Shown here: in pieces, positions 20,527 to 27,867 of the stretch
How positions within the stretch are numbered: position 1 is the first letter of the stretch
How the letters are laid out: each line of letters opens with the position of its first letter
From: Anaerolineales bacterium
GTDB lineage: Bacteria; Chloroflexota; Anaerolineae; Anaerolineales; E44-bin32
DNA length: 27,867 bases
Assembly (NCBI GenBank): GCA_011772595.1
Contig: WVZH01000578.1
Span: forward strand, 1-27,867
Reading direction: 5' to 3'
Notes under the pieces: generated by a model
The model's database searches: none
The model's input: the letters and a program-made list of their open reading frames with translations, nothing else
What the model was told of the DNA's origin: nothing
Translations under genes and position numbers: made by a program

Positions 20527-20847
20527 ATGACAGAAGCAACGACAAGTGCCATTCTCAAGGGCGTCGATTTCGATGATGAGGGCTATATGACGGACCCGAA
20601 CGCCTGGACCAAAGAAATCGCCGAAGCCCTCGCTGCCCTTGAAGATGTTGCCCTCACGGAGGCCTATTGGAAAGTGATCGAGTTTTGTCGCCAGCGTGCA
20701 ACTGAATCAGGCAGCGCTCCCACGCTTCGACAGATCACCACTGGCTCGGGGATTTCGACCAAAGAGCTGTTTGCCCTCTTCCCGAAGGGCCCCGCCAAGA
20801 AGGTGGCAAAGATCTCTGGATTGGGAAAGCCTGAAGGTTGTGTATAG
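20527..20847 (+). CDS. DsrC/TusE-like sulfur carrier protein
   Basis: A 106-residue cytoplasmic protein of the DsrC/TusE/RspA family, whose members carry persulfide sulfur on a C-terminal swinging arm. It shows [16 protein letters not shown], then [14 protein letters not shown] and the arm ending GLGKPEGCV, with the conserved penultimate Cys105. The second arm cysteine of true dissimilatory DsrC, 11 residues earlier, is Ala94 here, so this is the single-cysteine TusE-like type, and use with a sulfite reductase is unlikely. The start is the ATG 20527-20529; a longer frame from 20485 adds 14 residues unlike the family and runs across the recA promoter. There is no clear Shine-Dalgarno. It is divergent from recA and followed after 49 nt by a DsrE2-type gene. 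Confidence 0.87.
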   Translation: MTEATTSAILKGVDFDDEGYMTDPNAWTKEIAEALAALEDVALTEAYWKVIEFCRQRATESGSAPTLRQITTGSGISTKELFALFPKGPAKKVAKISGLGKPEGCV

Positions 20848-20896
20848 CCAGTTTTAATAACCGATCCCATCGAGAAAAACATAAGGAGAAATTTCT

Positions 20897-21400
20897 ATGT
20901 CGGATGACACACGAAAGATGGCGTTCATATGCTCAAAGGGCAATTTGGATATGGCTCATCCCGCATTAATCATGGGCTGGGCCGCCCTAGGGAATGGCAT
21001 CGATGTCACACTGTTCTTCACCTTTTGGGGGCTGGATCTCATCCGCGACTCGCGCGTTGATCACCTCGAGATTCCTCCAGTGGCGAACACCAGTATGAAG
21101 ATGACAATGATGGGCATTCCCGGAGACAACCTGGGTATTCCCAATCTCATGGGTGCTCTTCCCGGCATGACCGCGTTTGCCACGACACGAATGAAGAAGA
21201 AGATGACCGAGCTAGAGGTACCCAATGTACGGGAGTACATGCAAATGCTGGTCGATGCTGGTGCCAATCTATATGGCTGTATAATGTCCGTCGATATGAT
21301 GGATCTTACGATGGATGATTTCATCCCCGGTGTGAAAGACATTGTGACCGCCAGTGAGTTCATGGATCTCACCGAGGGCGCGCAAATCGTCTTTATCTAG
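20897..21400 (+). CDS. DsrE2-type (DsrE/DsrF/DrsH-like) sulfur-trafficking protein
   Basis: A 167-residue protein. The start RKMAFICSKGNLDMAHPALIMGWAA and the segments FFTFWGLDLI, MMGIPGD, LMGALPGMTAFATTRMKKKM and LVDAGANLYGCIMSVDMM match the DsrE2A group, small proteins with a conserved cysteine (here Cys128) that pass persulfide between rhodanese, TusA and DsrC-type carriers. A good ribosome binding site (AAGGAG, 7 nt spacing) precedes the ATG. Hydrophobic stretches could associate with the membrane, but I see no definite transmembrane helix. The upstream DsrC-like gene is the obvious partner; no rhodanese or TusA is in the window. The exact acceptor (tRNA thiolation, sulfur oxidation or cofactor synthesis) cannot be told from the sequence. 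Confidence 0.85.
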   Translation: MSDDTRKMAFICSKGNLDMAHPALIMGWAALGNGIDVTLFFTFWGLDLIRDSRVDHLEIPPVANTSMKMTMMGIPGDNLGIPNLMGALPGMTAFATTRMKKKMTELEVPNVREYMQMLVDAGANLYGCIMSVDMMDLTMDDFIPGVKDIVTASEFMDLTEGAQIVFI

Positions 21401-21421
21401 GATTAGCATGTGCAACCCAAC

Positions 21422-21456
21422 CTCGAAAGGGCTCACCGATGGTGAGCCCTTTCGAG
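21422..21456. terminator. Long perfect hairpin between convergent operons
   Basis: The 16-nt arm at 21422-21437 is an exact reverse complement of the arm at 21441-21456 around a 3-nt loop. It lies between the stop of the DsrE2 gene and the stop of the nuclease-like gene on the other strand. Neither side has a T-run, so if it terminates transcription it is not a textbook intrinsic terminator; it may instead protect mRNA 3' ends. Confidence 0.6.
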
Positions 21457-21487
21457 ATTAAGACTATCAACGATCCTCATCGGCAAT

Positions 21488-22267
21488 CTATTCGATGATG
21501 TCTTCCCAAGCCAAGACTCGCAATCGTCGCCATGCTGCCTCATCTAGAATTCGCTCAGAAAAATCCAACCAGGCTCGTTCGAGAGAGGTCCAACGCGCCC
21601 GAGGCAACACCATCCAAAGATGATCTTTGCGATTTAAACGTTGGCCGAGTGCACGACCTACCAAAAATGTTCTCCCCAATTGGTAGTGCTGATTGCACGG
21701 TGGTGAAGATGCGCCAATTTCTGGTCGTTCACCAAAATTCAAAAACCTGGCGAATTGTGCATCTCGCTGTTCCCAATAGCGACAGAAGGCTTCCCTTTGT
21801 CCTACGGCTTGGTGAATTTCCGGACACCTTTCTCGCCCGAAACGTGAGCATCGCCCTAGATGGCTCAGATGTTTCGCTTCGATCAGAACCAGATTGCGGT
21901 GACCAAGTAGGAAAAGATCCACCTCTGTCTGCGGACCGACATCGTCAATACGGTGAAGAATCTCATCCAGGTGGACCAGGCGGTCGCCGTTGACGTTAAA
22001 TCCCCAGAAATACGGAACAAGATCGTCTTCCTGTATGGGTTCAGTCACTGCAGTTCCCCACAACGGGCGAACCCTCAATAAAGAGGACAATTTGAGGGAT
22101 GGTTGAGCTAGAGGATAGACCACATTCCAAACGAGGGCGTTTTCCGAGTTCGGGGATCGCAGATTCGCCAAGACTCTCTCGGGCAGGATCTCGAAAATGG
22201 GCTCGTCGGTTCCGTGAAGAATGCGCCCCGGGATTTGACGACTTCTTCGCGAACGTGGACGACTAAT
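21488..22267 (-). CDS. Putative PD-(D/E)XK nuclease-fold protein
   Basis: I do not recognise a named family. The protein (about 259 residues) has EVDLFLLGHRNLVLIEAKH, with Asp117, Glu130 and Lys132 in the spacing and hydrophobic context of the PD-(D/E)XK nuclease core (D, then E-x-K on the next strand), and an upstream Glu102 (HLDE) that could be the helix acid. The C-terminal half is Trp- and Arg-rich with WMVLPRARW and ends AWEDIIE. The frame is open to 22531, but its first 88 codons are Arg/Ser-rich and lie over the HEAT gene, so they are a shadow. No ATG or GTG is present near the true beginning. A GAGGAGG followed after 6 nt by ATT (22265-22267) suggests a rare ATT start overlapping the HEAT stop; a TTG at 22280-22282 is the alternative. 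Confidence 0.6.
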   Translation of the reverse strand: MSRPRSRRSRQIPGRILHGTDEPIFEILPERVLANLRSPNSENALVWNVVYPLAQPSLKLSSLLRVRPLWGTAVTEPIQEDDLVPYFWGFNVNGDRLVHLDEILHRIDDVGPQTEVDLFLLGHRNLVLIEAKHLSHLGRCSRFGRERCPEIHQAVGQREAFCRYWEQRDAQFARFLNFGERPEIGASSPPCNQHYQLGRTFLVGRALGQRLNRKDHLWMVLPRARWTSLERAWLDFSERILDEAAWRRLRVLAWEDIIE

Positions 22268-22937
22268 CGGCCGCCTCCTCAAGAGCCAAAAGCGCTTCCT
22301 GCAACGCCGGGAGAAGCTCTTCGATCTCTGTGTCCAATCGGGAGGCGAAACCCATCTGCATCTGTCCTGCCTCCCGGCCTGCGATACGTTGATGCAGGTC
22401 TTCGATTGCGGTTTTGGCGTCGAGAAAACCGACTTCGGCGATTGCCTCCGCCGCCGCGATGCGAATCGGGACATCGGCACTGCGATCTCTGAGGATTTTA
22501 ACCAACGTATCCCCTGAGAAGGAACAGGCATCGAGAAGGATGCAGACTTGTTGCCGATGTCTTGAGGATCGAGCCAGGATCTGCAGCAACGCGAATACTT
22601 CTCGTGTGCGCATCGAACTCAGGTTATTGCGAACCCACCGGAGAACACGATCGGCGGGGCGTTCACCTTCTCGACCCGGCGCAATCACGACCGCGAGGGC
22701 GTCCACAATTGCAGTTCGTAACTCTAAATCCGGCTCTCTTATGCGGGTGGCTAAGATTGCCGCAGCCAATGGGGACCGTCGGTGTGCGTCGAGGGCGGTC
22801 AATTTTGCCAATCCGTCTTTACGTACTTTCGGATCTGGTGCAACTAGAGCTTCCAGCGCCCGCAACATGGAAGTACGCTTGCGAGGCGAGAGTCCATCCA
22901 AGACTTTCGGTTCAAATAACGCAGCTTGTTCTGCCAT
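22263..22937 (-). CDS. HEAT-repeat protein
   Basis: A 224-residue all-helical protein starting MAEQAALFEPKVLDGLSPRK. It contains repeated helix pairs such as DPKVRKDGLAKLTAL, DLELRTAIVDALAVVI and VPIRIAAAEAIAEVGFLDA, the pattern of HEAT/Armadillo-type repeats that bind proteins or nucleic acids. There are no cysteines or metal sites of note and no signal peptide. I start at the ATG 22935-22937, which has AAGGGA 6 nt upstream; a longer frame from 22973 overlaps the end of tal-pgi. The gene begins 22 nt after tal-pgi and ends over the start of the nuclease-like gene, so all are probably one transcript. Its function is unknown; the tight coupling suggests it partners with the nuclease-like protein. 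Confidence 0.75.
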   Translation of the reverse strand: MAEQAALFEPKVLDGLSPRKRTSMLRALEALVAPDPKVRKDGLAKLTALDAHRRSPLAAAILATRIREPDLELRTAIVDALAVVIAPGREGERPADRVLRWVRNNLSSMRTREVFALLQILARSSRHRQQVCILLDACSFSGDTLVKILRDRSADVPIRIAAAEAIAEVGFLDAKTAIEDLHQRIAGREAGQMQMGFASRLDTEIEELLPALQEALLALEEAAD

Positions 22938-22959
22938 AGTCAATCCCTTGTCGTGGCGA

Positions 22960-25764
22960 TTAGAGCATCTCAACGGCCGTCAGTGTCGCAGACATCAAAT
23001 CTCGAAAGCGACGAGGCGAATCGAGATGCAAACCATATGCGCTTCTTCGCAGGGAAATCAGAGTCTGGAGATCCCCAATCGCTTGGGCTCTTTCAAGCAC
23101 CCCGAAGGTAATCCCTTCTTCTGGGACCTCAACGTCCACCTTGGGCTCCGCGGTGACGATAAGATAAAGCCCTGAATTGGGACCGCCTTTGTGGATCTGC
23201 CCAGTGGAGTGCAAGTAGCGAGGTCCAAAGCCCACGTTTGTCGCCACATTCAGTCGATTGAGAATCGAACGTCTCACACGAGCCAGACGTTTGAGCGAGG
23301 CCTTGTCTTGCGGTAAGTAGAGTAGAAAGGTCACGTGAGAAAATGAGGCTCTTACACTAAGAAGGTAGGCAAATAGATCTTCAAGGGAACCAATCTTCCT
23401 CTCAAGCTGCTCACTCCCCGTGCCCCAAACTGTCACACCATCCCCGCGCCATATAATTGGAGGTTCAGGGAGCGTGCCACGTTTCCGGTATACCTTGAGC
23501 ATGTCAACGGCACGATCCTTGGCTAGCTGGACATCTGGCTGGTTGAAGGCGTTCACCCCGATGAGATGGCAAGCGACGGCTGTTGCCACTTCCCATTGGA
23601 AGAATGCTCCTCCTACGCTTGATGGGGAAACTTCCATGTCCAATATCACCAAGGGGATCTTTGCACGAGCCCACCCACGCGCACGACGATCGTATGTGCC
23701 CCCCGAACGAAGATAAACAAGTAAGCGGTCTTCACCATAAACTCGTGCCGGACCAGGAGGCTCCCTCACAATGGGTAAAATTCCCTCACCGCCTTTGCCG
23801 CTACTCTCTGCGATCAATTGCTCGATCCAATCAGAGAAAGATTCCAAAACAGGGTCGGCGATCAGCGTGAGCTTATCCCGCCCACTGCGCGCTGCGGCGC
23901 CAATGATCGCACCCAGGTGCAGACCGGGGTTTCGTGCAGGAGTGTTGCCGGGTTCACAGGCAGACGCCATTCGCATAGCGCCCTCGTGAAGCGCCTCAAC
24001 ACTCACCCCCATGAGCGAGGCAGGAAGCAAACCGAAGATCGAGAGTGCTGCGTACCGTCCGCCAACGTCCTCTGGGGAGGTAAAAATTCTGCGGAAGCCT
24101 CGCTCCTGTGCTAGCGCCTCTAGCTTCGTACCACGGTCCGTGACAGCAGCGAAATGTTCGCCTGGTTTGATATCGGGATTTTGAGCGACCCTATCCCAAA
24201 AGTACTTCATAAACATAATGGGCTCAATCGTGCCGCCTGATTTACTCGCAACGACGAAGAGCGTTTCTTCTAGCGGTTCTTTACGGGTGACCGCGCTCAC
24301 TGCCGTCGGATTGGTAGAATCGAGAATCTGAAATTCGAGCCCGCTTTGGGATTCGAATGTCCGTCGGAAAACGTCGGCAGCCAACGACGATCCGCCCATA
24401 CCCAGCCAAACCACCTTTGTCAGACCGGCATCCTTGACTTCGGTAACGAATGCCGACAAATCTTCATATAGGGAAGGCATCTCCTGTGGTAAGCTGAGCC
24501 AACCAAGACGCTGGGCGATTTCAAGGGTTTCCGATGGCTGCTGTGCCCAAAGTGTCGTGTCGCTCCCCCACAATCGTGCTCCCACATTCGTTTCTTCGAT
24601 CTCCCGGATAACCTTCAACACATCGGTCGTTAGAACCCCCAATTCTCTCTGCAGGCCACGCGCCCGTCTTTTCAAGATCTTCAATAGTGACTTATAAGCT
24701 TCCGCAAACGAGCCCACGCCTTCCAGCTCGAGTTGATCCGTGACGGACTCCATGGAGATGTCCAGGGCAGAGAGCGCTTCAATTTGTGCTCGAGACACCG
24801 CTAAATCCCGCTCGAGAGCTGGCTCGGCGGTCCCGTGGTCTCGAAAGGCCTCTATCGTGTGTAGCGGTAATGTGTTAACCGTATTGGGTCCAATGAGGTG
24901 GTCAACATAATAGGTGTCGGGATATTCAGGATTTTTGGTACTCGTGGATGCCCAAAGTGGACGCTGTGGGCGTGCGCCATGATCCGCGAGGTGCTGGAAA
25001 CGTGAACCACCGAATGTCACCTTGAATTGAGCGTATGCTAGTTTGGCACTGGAGATCGCAGCCCTTCCCAGTAACGCAGCTGCTCGCTCCGCCTGAGAGT
25101 CCTCCCTCCGAATGATTTCCGCTAACAGCGAATCAACCGCCGTGTCGATACGAGAAACGAAGAAGGAGGCCACCGAGGCTACGTGATCAAGAGAATCACC
25201 ATTTCGCAAACGCGATTCCAAACCGCGTAGGTAGGCCTCCATCACATCTGCATACCGCTCTAACGAAAAAATCAGTGTGACATTGACGTTGATACCCGCC
25301 GCTATGGTCTCTTCAATGGCAGGAATACCGGCCTGCGTTGCGGGGATCTTAATCATCACATTGGGGCGATTGACGATGTCCCACAATCGGCGCGCTTCCC
25401 GCACGGTCTCCCGGGTATTGTTGGCTAACTCCGGGTTTACCTCGAGGGATACGTATCCATCGCCTCCGTTTGTTTGCTCGTAAAGGGGGAGCAACACGGC
25501 AGTGGCTGCTCGGATATCATCGACGGCCAAGGCATCGAAGGCTTCAGCTTCCTTCCAACCGGCCTGCGCCATCATTCGCAAATCAGACGTATACAGGTCG
25601 CTGTCCGAGATCGCTTTTGCAAAGATGCTCGGATTGGACGTTACACCCCGGACCTCCCCAGCGGCGACGAGGCGTGCTAGCTCCCCTGAATCCATCAAGT
25701 CACGCCGTATGTAATCCAACCATAATGATTGGCCTAACTCATGAAGGCGAAGTACTGGATTCAT
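22960..25764 (-). CDS. tal-pgi: Bifunctional transaldolase / glucose-6-phosphate isomerase
   Basis: A 934-residue fusion. Residues 1 to about 365 are transaldolase: MNPVLRLHELGQSLWLDYIRRDL, GVTSNPSIFAKAI and NVMIKIPAT with Lys139 as the Schiff-base lysine, then FFVSRIDTAVD and NPEYPDTYYVDHLIGPNTVNT. From about residue 375 it is phosphoglucose isomerase, with GMGGSSLA, ASKSGGTIEP (the sugar-phosphate site), GGRYAALS, GKGGEG and VNAFNQPDVQLAK. Both halves look intact. Transaldolase interconverts pentose-phosphate sugars with fructose 6-phosphate, and the isomerase passes fructose 6-phosphate to glucose 6-phosphate, so the fusion links the two pathways. Fusions like this are known in several bacterial groups. 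The ATG lies 2 nt after the transketolase stop, so the two genes are translationally coupled. Confidence 0.95.
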   Translation of the reverse strand: MNPVLRLHELGQSLWLDYIRRDLMDSGELARLVAAGEVRGVTSNPSIFAKAISDSDLYTSDLRMMAQAGWKEAEAFDALAVDDIRAATAVLLPLYEQTNGGDGYVSLEVNPELANNTRETVREARRLWDIVNRPNVMIKIPATQAGIPAIEETIAAGINVNVTLIFSLERYADVMEAYLRGLESRLRNGDSLDHVASVASFFVSRIDTAVDSLLAEIIRREDSQAERAAALLGRAAISSAKLAYAQFKVTFGGSRFQHLADHGARPQRPLWASTSTKNPEYPDTYYVDHLIGPNTVNTLPLHTIEAFRDHGTAEPALERDLAVSRAQIEALSALDISMESVTDQLELEGVGSFAEAYKSLLKILKRRARGLQRELGVLTTDVLKVIREIEETNVGARLWGSDTTLWAQQPSETLEIAQRLGWLSLPQEMPSLYEDLSAFVTEVKDAGLTKVVWLGMGGSSLAADVFRRTFESQSGLEFQILDSTNPTAVSAVTRKEPLEETLFVVASKSGGTIEPIMFMKYFWDRVAQNPDIKPGEHFAAVTDRGTKLEALAQERGFRRIFTSPEDVGGRYAALSIFGLLPASLMGVSVEALHEGAMRMASACEPGNTPARNPGLHLGAIIGAAARSGRDKLTLIADPVLESFSDWIEQLIAESSGKGGEGILPIVREPPGPARVYGEDRLLVYLRSGGTYDRRARGWARAKIPLVILDMEVSPSSVGGAFFQWEVATAVACHLIGVNAFNQPDVQLAKDRAVDMLKVYRKRGTLPEPPIIWRGDGVTVWGTGSEQLERKIGSLEDLFAYLLSVRASFSHVTFLLYLPQDKASLKRLARVRRSILNRLNVATNVGFGPRYLHSTGQIHKGGPNSGLYLIVTAEPKVDVEVPEEGITFGVLERAQAIGDLQTLISLRRSAYGLHLDSPRRFRDLMSATLTAVEML

Positions 25765-25766
25765 TC

Positions 25767-27794
25767 CTAATTCTCGCTGTCTTTATCCAACCTTTTGTAA
25801 GCTTGCACTGCCAGATCGACGATTCGATCCACGGTTAATCCAAAATGACGGTATAGCTCCTCATAGGGTGCAGAGCCACCAAAGCTGGCCATGCCGAGGA
25901 TGTTCCCCTGCGACCCGACCCAGCGTTCCCACCCTTGAGCTACTCCAGCCTCAACAGCAATACGGCAGGTGATATGTTCCGGCAGCACTTGTTCGCGGTA
26001 TGAGACCGGCTGCTCAGCGAATAATTCCCAAGATGGAAACGAGACCAAACGAACAGCGATCCCCTGCACGGCTAACTGCTCACCAGCCTCGACGATCAAC
26101 GACACTTCCGAACCGGACGCCATGAGAATGGCTTCTGGATTTCCATCACCAAAATCTTCCAGTACGTAGGCCCCCTTACGCAGGCCCTCCGCAGGGGCAA
26201 AGCGGGAACGATCCAGGATCGGTGTGGCCTGACGCGTGAGTGCTAAGGCTGTCGGTCCAGAAGTTCTCTCCAATGCCACCCTCCAGGCAACCGCTACCTC
26301 GTTTGCGTCTCCCGGCCGGACAACCGTGAGATTGGGGATGGCGCGTAAAGCTGCCAGATGCTCGACGGGTTGGTGTGTTGGACCGTCCTCCCCCAATCCG
26401 ATGGAATCGTGGGTAAAGACAAAGATCACGCGTTGTCCCATCATGGAAGCCAATCGAATGGCCGGCCGCATGTAGTCTGAGAAAACCAAAAACGTACCCC
26501 CATAAGGGATCAGGCCTCCATAAAGCGCAATCCCGTTCAAGATTGAGCCCATGGCATGTTCGCGCACGCCGAAATGGATGTAGCGACTCACGCGATCCTC
26601 CACAGAGAAAACTTCCTCGTCCTCGATTTTCGTCTTATTAGAGGGCGTCAGATCCGCCGATCCTCCAATCATCTCCGGAAGCACCGAGGCCACAGCGTTC
26701 AGCACTTTTCCGGAGCTGGCGCGCGTTGCGGTTCCTTTGGCGTTTGATTCGAAACTGGGAATGTGCTCGGCGAGAGTTTTTGGGAGTCGTCCTGCGAAGC
26801 ATCGTGCAAACTGCTCCGCCAACTCAGGATGCTTTTCTTGATAAAGCACCAACATCTCGTGCCACGATTCGTATTCCTCCACGTTGCGCTTGCCGACGGC
26901 AAGGAAATGTTCCTGCGTCTCCACCGGAATATAAAAGCGTGGCTCGAGTGGCCATCCGAGTCGTTCTTTGGCCCCCGCAAGTTCGTCTTCACCCGGAGGT
27001 TCACCATGGGCTGCGGCAGTGTCTTGTCTCGTGGGCAGGCCAAATCCAATGTGCGTACGACATACGATCAACGAAGGCCGGGGATCTTTCTTAGCCGAGG
27101 CAATGGCCTTATCCACCGCTGCGACATCATTACCGTCTTTTACATGTAGCACGTGCCAACCGTATGCTTCGAAACGGGCCGCACGATCCTCTGTGAAAGT
27201 CAGATCGGTGCTCCCATCGATGCTGATGCGATTGTCGTCGTAGAGATAAATTAGGCGACCAAGTTGTAAATGGCCCGCGAGGGAGGCCGCCTCCGAAGCG
27301 ACACCCTCCATCAGATCACCATCCGAAACGAGGGCATAGATTTGGTTGTCGATAATTGGGAATCCTTGGCGATTGTAGAGTGCGGCCAGGTGTTCAGCAG
27401 CGATAGCCATACCGACTCCGTTTGCAAACCCCTGCCCCAATGGACCTGTCGTCGTTTCGACTCCCGGCGTTTCACCATACTCGGGATGACCTGGAGTTAG
27501 GCTCTCCAATTGCCGGAAGCGTTTGATCTCCTCCAGAGGGAGATCATATCCTGTGAGGTGCAACAGGGCATACAAAAGCATCGACCCGTGGCCCGCAGAA
27601 AGTACGAAGCGATCTCTATTAGGCCAGGATGGATCGGCGGGGTTGAAGCGTAAATGACGAGTCCACAATGCGTACGCCATTGCTGCCGTTCCCATGGGTA
27701 AACCTGGATGACCTGAATTGGCATGTTGGATGGCGTCAGCAGCGAGGAAACGGATGGTATTGATTGCTTTTGTCTCAAGAGCCTTATTGGGCAT
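25767..27794 (-). CDS. tkt: Transketolase
   Basis: A thiamine-diphosphate enzyme of 675 residues that moves two-carbon units in the pentose phosphate or Calvin cycles. It has [57 protein letters not shown], the ThDP motif SDGDLMEG ending at [10 protein letters not shown], and [20 protein letters not shown] in the pyrimidine domain. The ATG at 27792-27794 is preferred: GGAG stands 6 nt upstream, whereas the ATG four codons earlier (27804-27806) has no ribosome binding site. It is the first visible gene of the tkt / tal-pgi / HEAT / nuclease run. Together with tal-pgi it supplies the main reactions of the non-oxidative pentose phosphate pathway. Confidence 0.97.
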   Translation of the reverse strand: MPNKALETKAINTIRFLAADAIQHANSGHPGLPMGTAAMAYALWTRHLRFNPADPSWPNRDRFVLSAGHGSMLLYALLHLTGYDLPLEEIKRFRQLESLTPGHPEYGETPGVETTTGPLGQGFANGVGMAIAAEHLAALYNRQGFPIIDNQIYALVSDGDLMEGVASEAASLAGHLQLGRLIYLYDDNRISIDGSTDLTFTEDRAARFEAYGWHVLHVKDGNDVAAVDKAIASAKKDPRPSLIVCRTHIGFGLPTRQDTAAAHGEPPGEDELAGAKERLGWPLEPRFYIPVETQEHFLAVGKRNVEEYESWHEMLVLYQEKHPELAEQFARCFAGRLPKTLAEHIPSFESNAKGTATRASSGKVLNAVASVLPEMIGGSADLTPSNKTKIEDEEVFSVEDRVSRYIHFGVREHAMGSILNGIALYGGLIPYGGTFLVFSDYMRPAIRLASMMGQRVIFVFTHDSIGLGEDGPTHQPVEHLAALRAIPNLTVVRPGDANEVAVAWRVALERTSGPTALALTRQATPILDRSRFAPAEGLRKGAYVLEDFGDGNPEAILMASGSEVSLIVEAGEQLAVQGIAVRLVSFPSWELFAEQPVSYREQVLPEHITCRIAVEAGVAQGWERWVGSQGNILGMASFGGSAPYEELYRHFGLTVDRIVDLAVQAYKRLDKDSEN

Positions 27795-27867
27795 GAGTGT
27801 CTCCATGATGAAACCGGTGTGGACTTGCTGGGGAATCCTCCTACCATTGCATCAAGTGATCTTATCA
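27795..27867 (-). other. Upstream region of tkt at the window edge
   Basis: The last 73 nt contain the tkt ribosome binding site and a second AGGAGG-like sequence further upstream (about 27836-27842) without a convincing start codon of its own. No promoter hexamers are clear. A preceding gene or the operon promoter may lie outside the window. Confidence 0.3.

Noticed and set aside
20426..20545. N-terminal extension of RecA by 40 codons
   Set aside because: It crosses the predicted recA promoter. The GTG at 20425 has a strong ribosome binding site and gives a normal RecA N-terminus.
21532..21993. Plus-strand open frame of 153 codons opposite the nuclease-like gene
   Set aside because: No recognisable motif and no ribosome binding site; the minus strand has the coherent D...E-x-K core and an operon context.
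22268..22531. First 88 codons of the open frame containing the nuclease-like gene
   Set aside because: They are Arg/Ser-rich and lie entirely within the HEAT-repeat gene in another frame, so they are a shadow and not part of the protein.
27497..27847. Minus-strand frame of 116 codons overlapping the start of tkt
   Set aside because: It lies inside the conserved transketolase N-terminal domain in another frame. An AGGAGG-like sequence near its start is suggestive but the product has no coherent features.

Overview
The window looks like chromosomal DNA of a Chloroflexota bacterium, most likely of or near class Anaerolineae. I infer this from lipoproteins with Thr-Pro linkers and an NBR1-type Ig domain, an EF-Tu with a divergent G3 motif, a large insertion in RpoB, a Tal-Pgi fusion and mixed Gram-positive-like regulatory signals. 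There are no mobile elements, CRISPR arrays, rRNAs or recognisable tRNAs. Coding density is high and nearly all genes are housekeeping or conserved hypothetical.

Region 1 (1-9391, all minus strand) is information processing. Reading in the direction of transcription, it holds rpoB, then a 412-nt spacer with its own promoter and a structured leader, then the str/S10 run rpsL-rpsG-fusA-tuf-rpsJ-rplC (rplC is cut by the window edge). rpoC, which normally follows rpoB, is absent, and the rplKAJL genes that usually precede rpoB are also absent, so rpoB stands alone here.

Region 2 (9392-13307) has a divergent spacer with promoter candidates for both sides, a DUF1684 protein on the plus strand, and a convergent Slt70-like lytic transglycosylase on the minus strand.

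Region 3 (13345-18693, plus strand) is a methylthioadenosine / S-adenosylhomocysteine recycling cluster: mtnA, an AdoK-type adenosine kinase, a GNAT acetyltransferase, an aldo/keto reductase and ahcY. The first three genes overlap by 4 nt. A promoter precedes mtnA and a hairpin follows ahcY. AhcY releases adenosine and homocysteine, AdoK can turn the adenosine into AMP, and MtnA acts on the methylthioribose branch.

Region 4 (18696-21456) has an NBR1-Ig lipoprotein and recA on the minus strand. Divergent from recA is a DsrC/TusE-like gene followed by a DsrE2-type gene (sulfur-carrier proteins). The recA promoter spacer carries a LexA/SOS-like half-palindrome, and a second one lies just in front of dsrC.

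Region 5 (21488-27794, minus strand) is a run of transketolase, bifunctional transaldolase/glucose-6-phosphate isomerase, a HEAT-repeat protein and a putative PD-(D/E)XK nuclease-fold protein. The last two overlap and may be translationally coupled through a rare ATT start. This HEAT/nuclease pair is the least explained part of the window.
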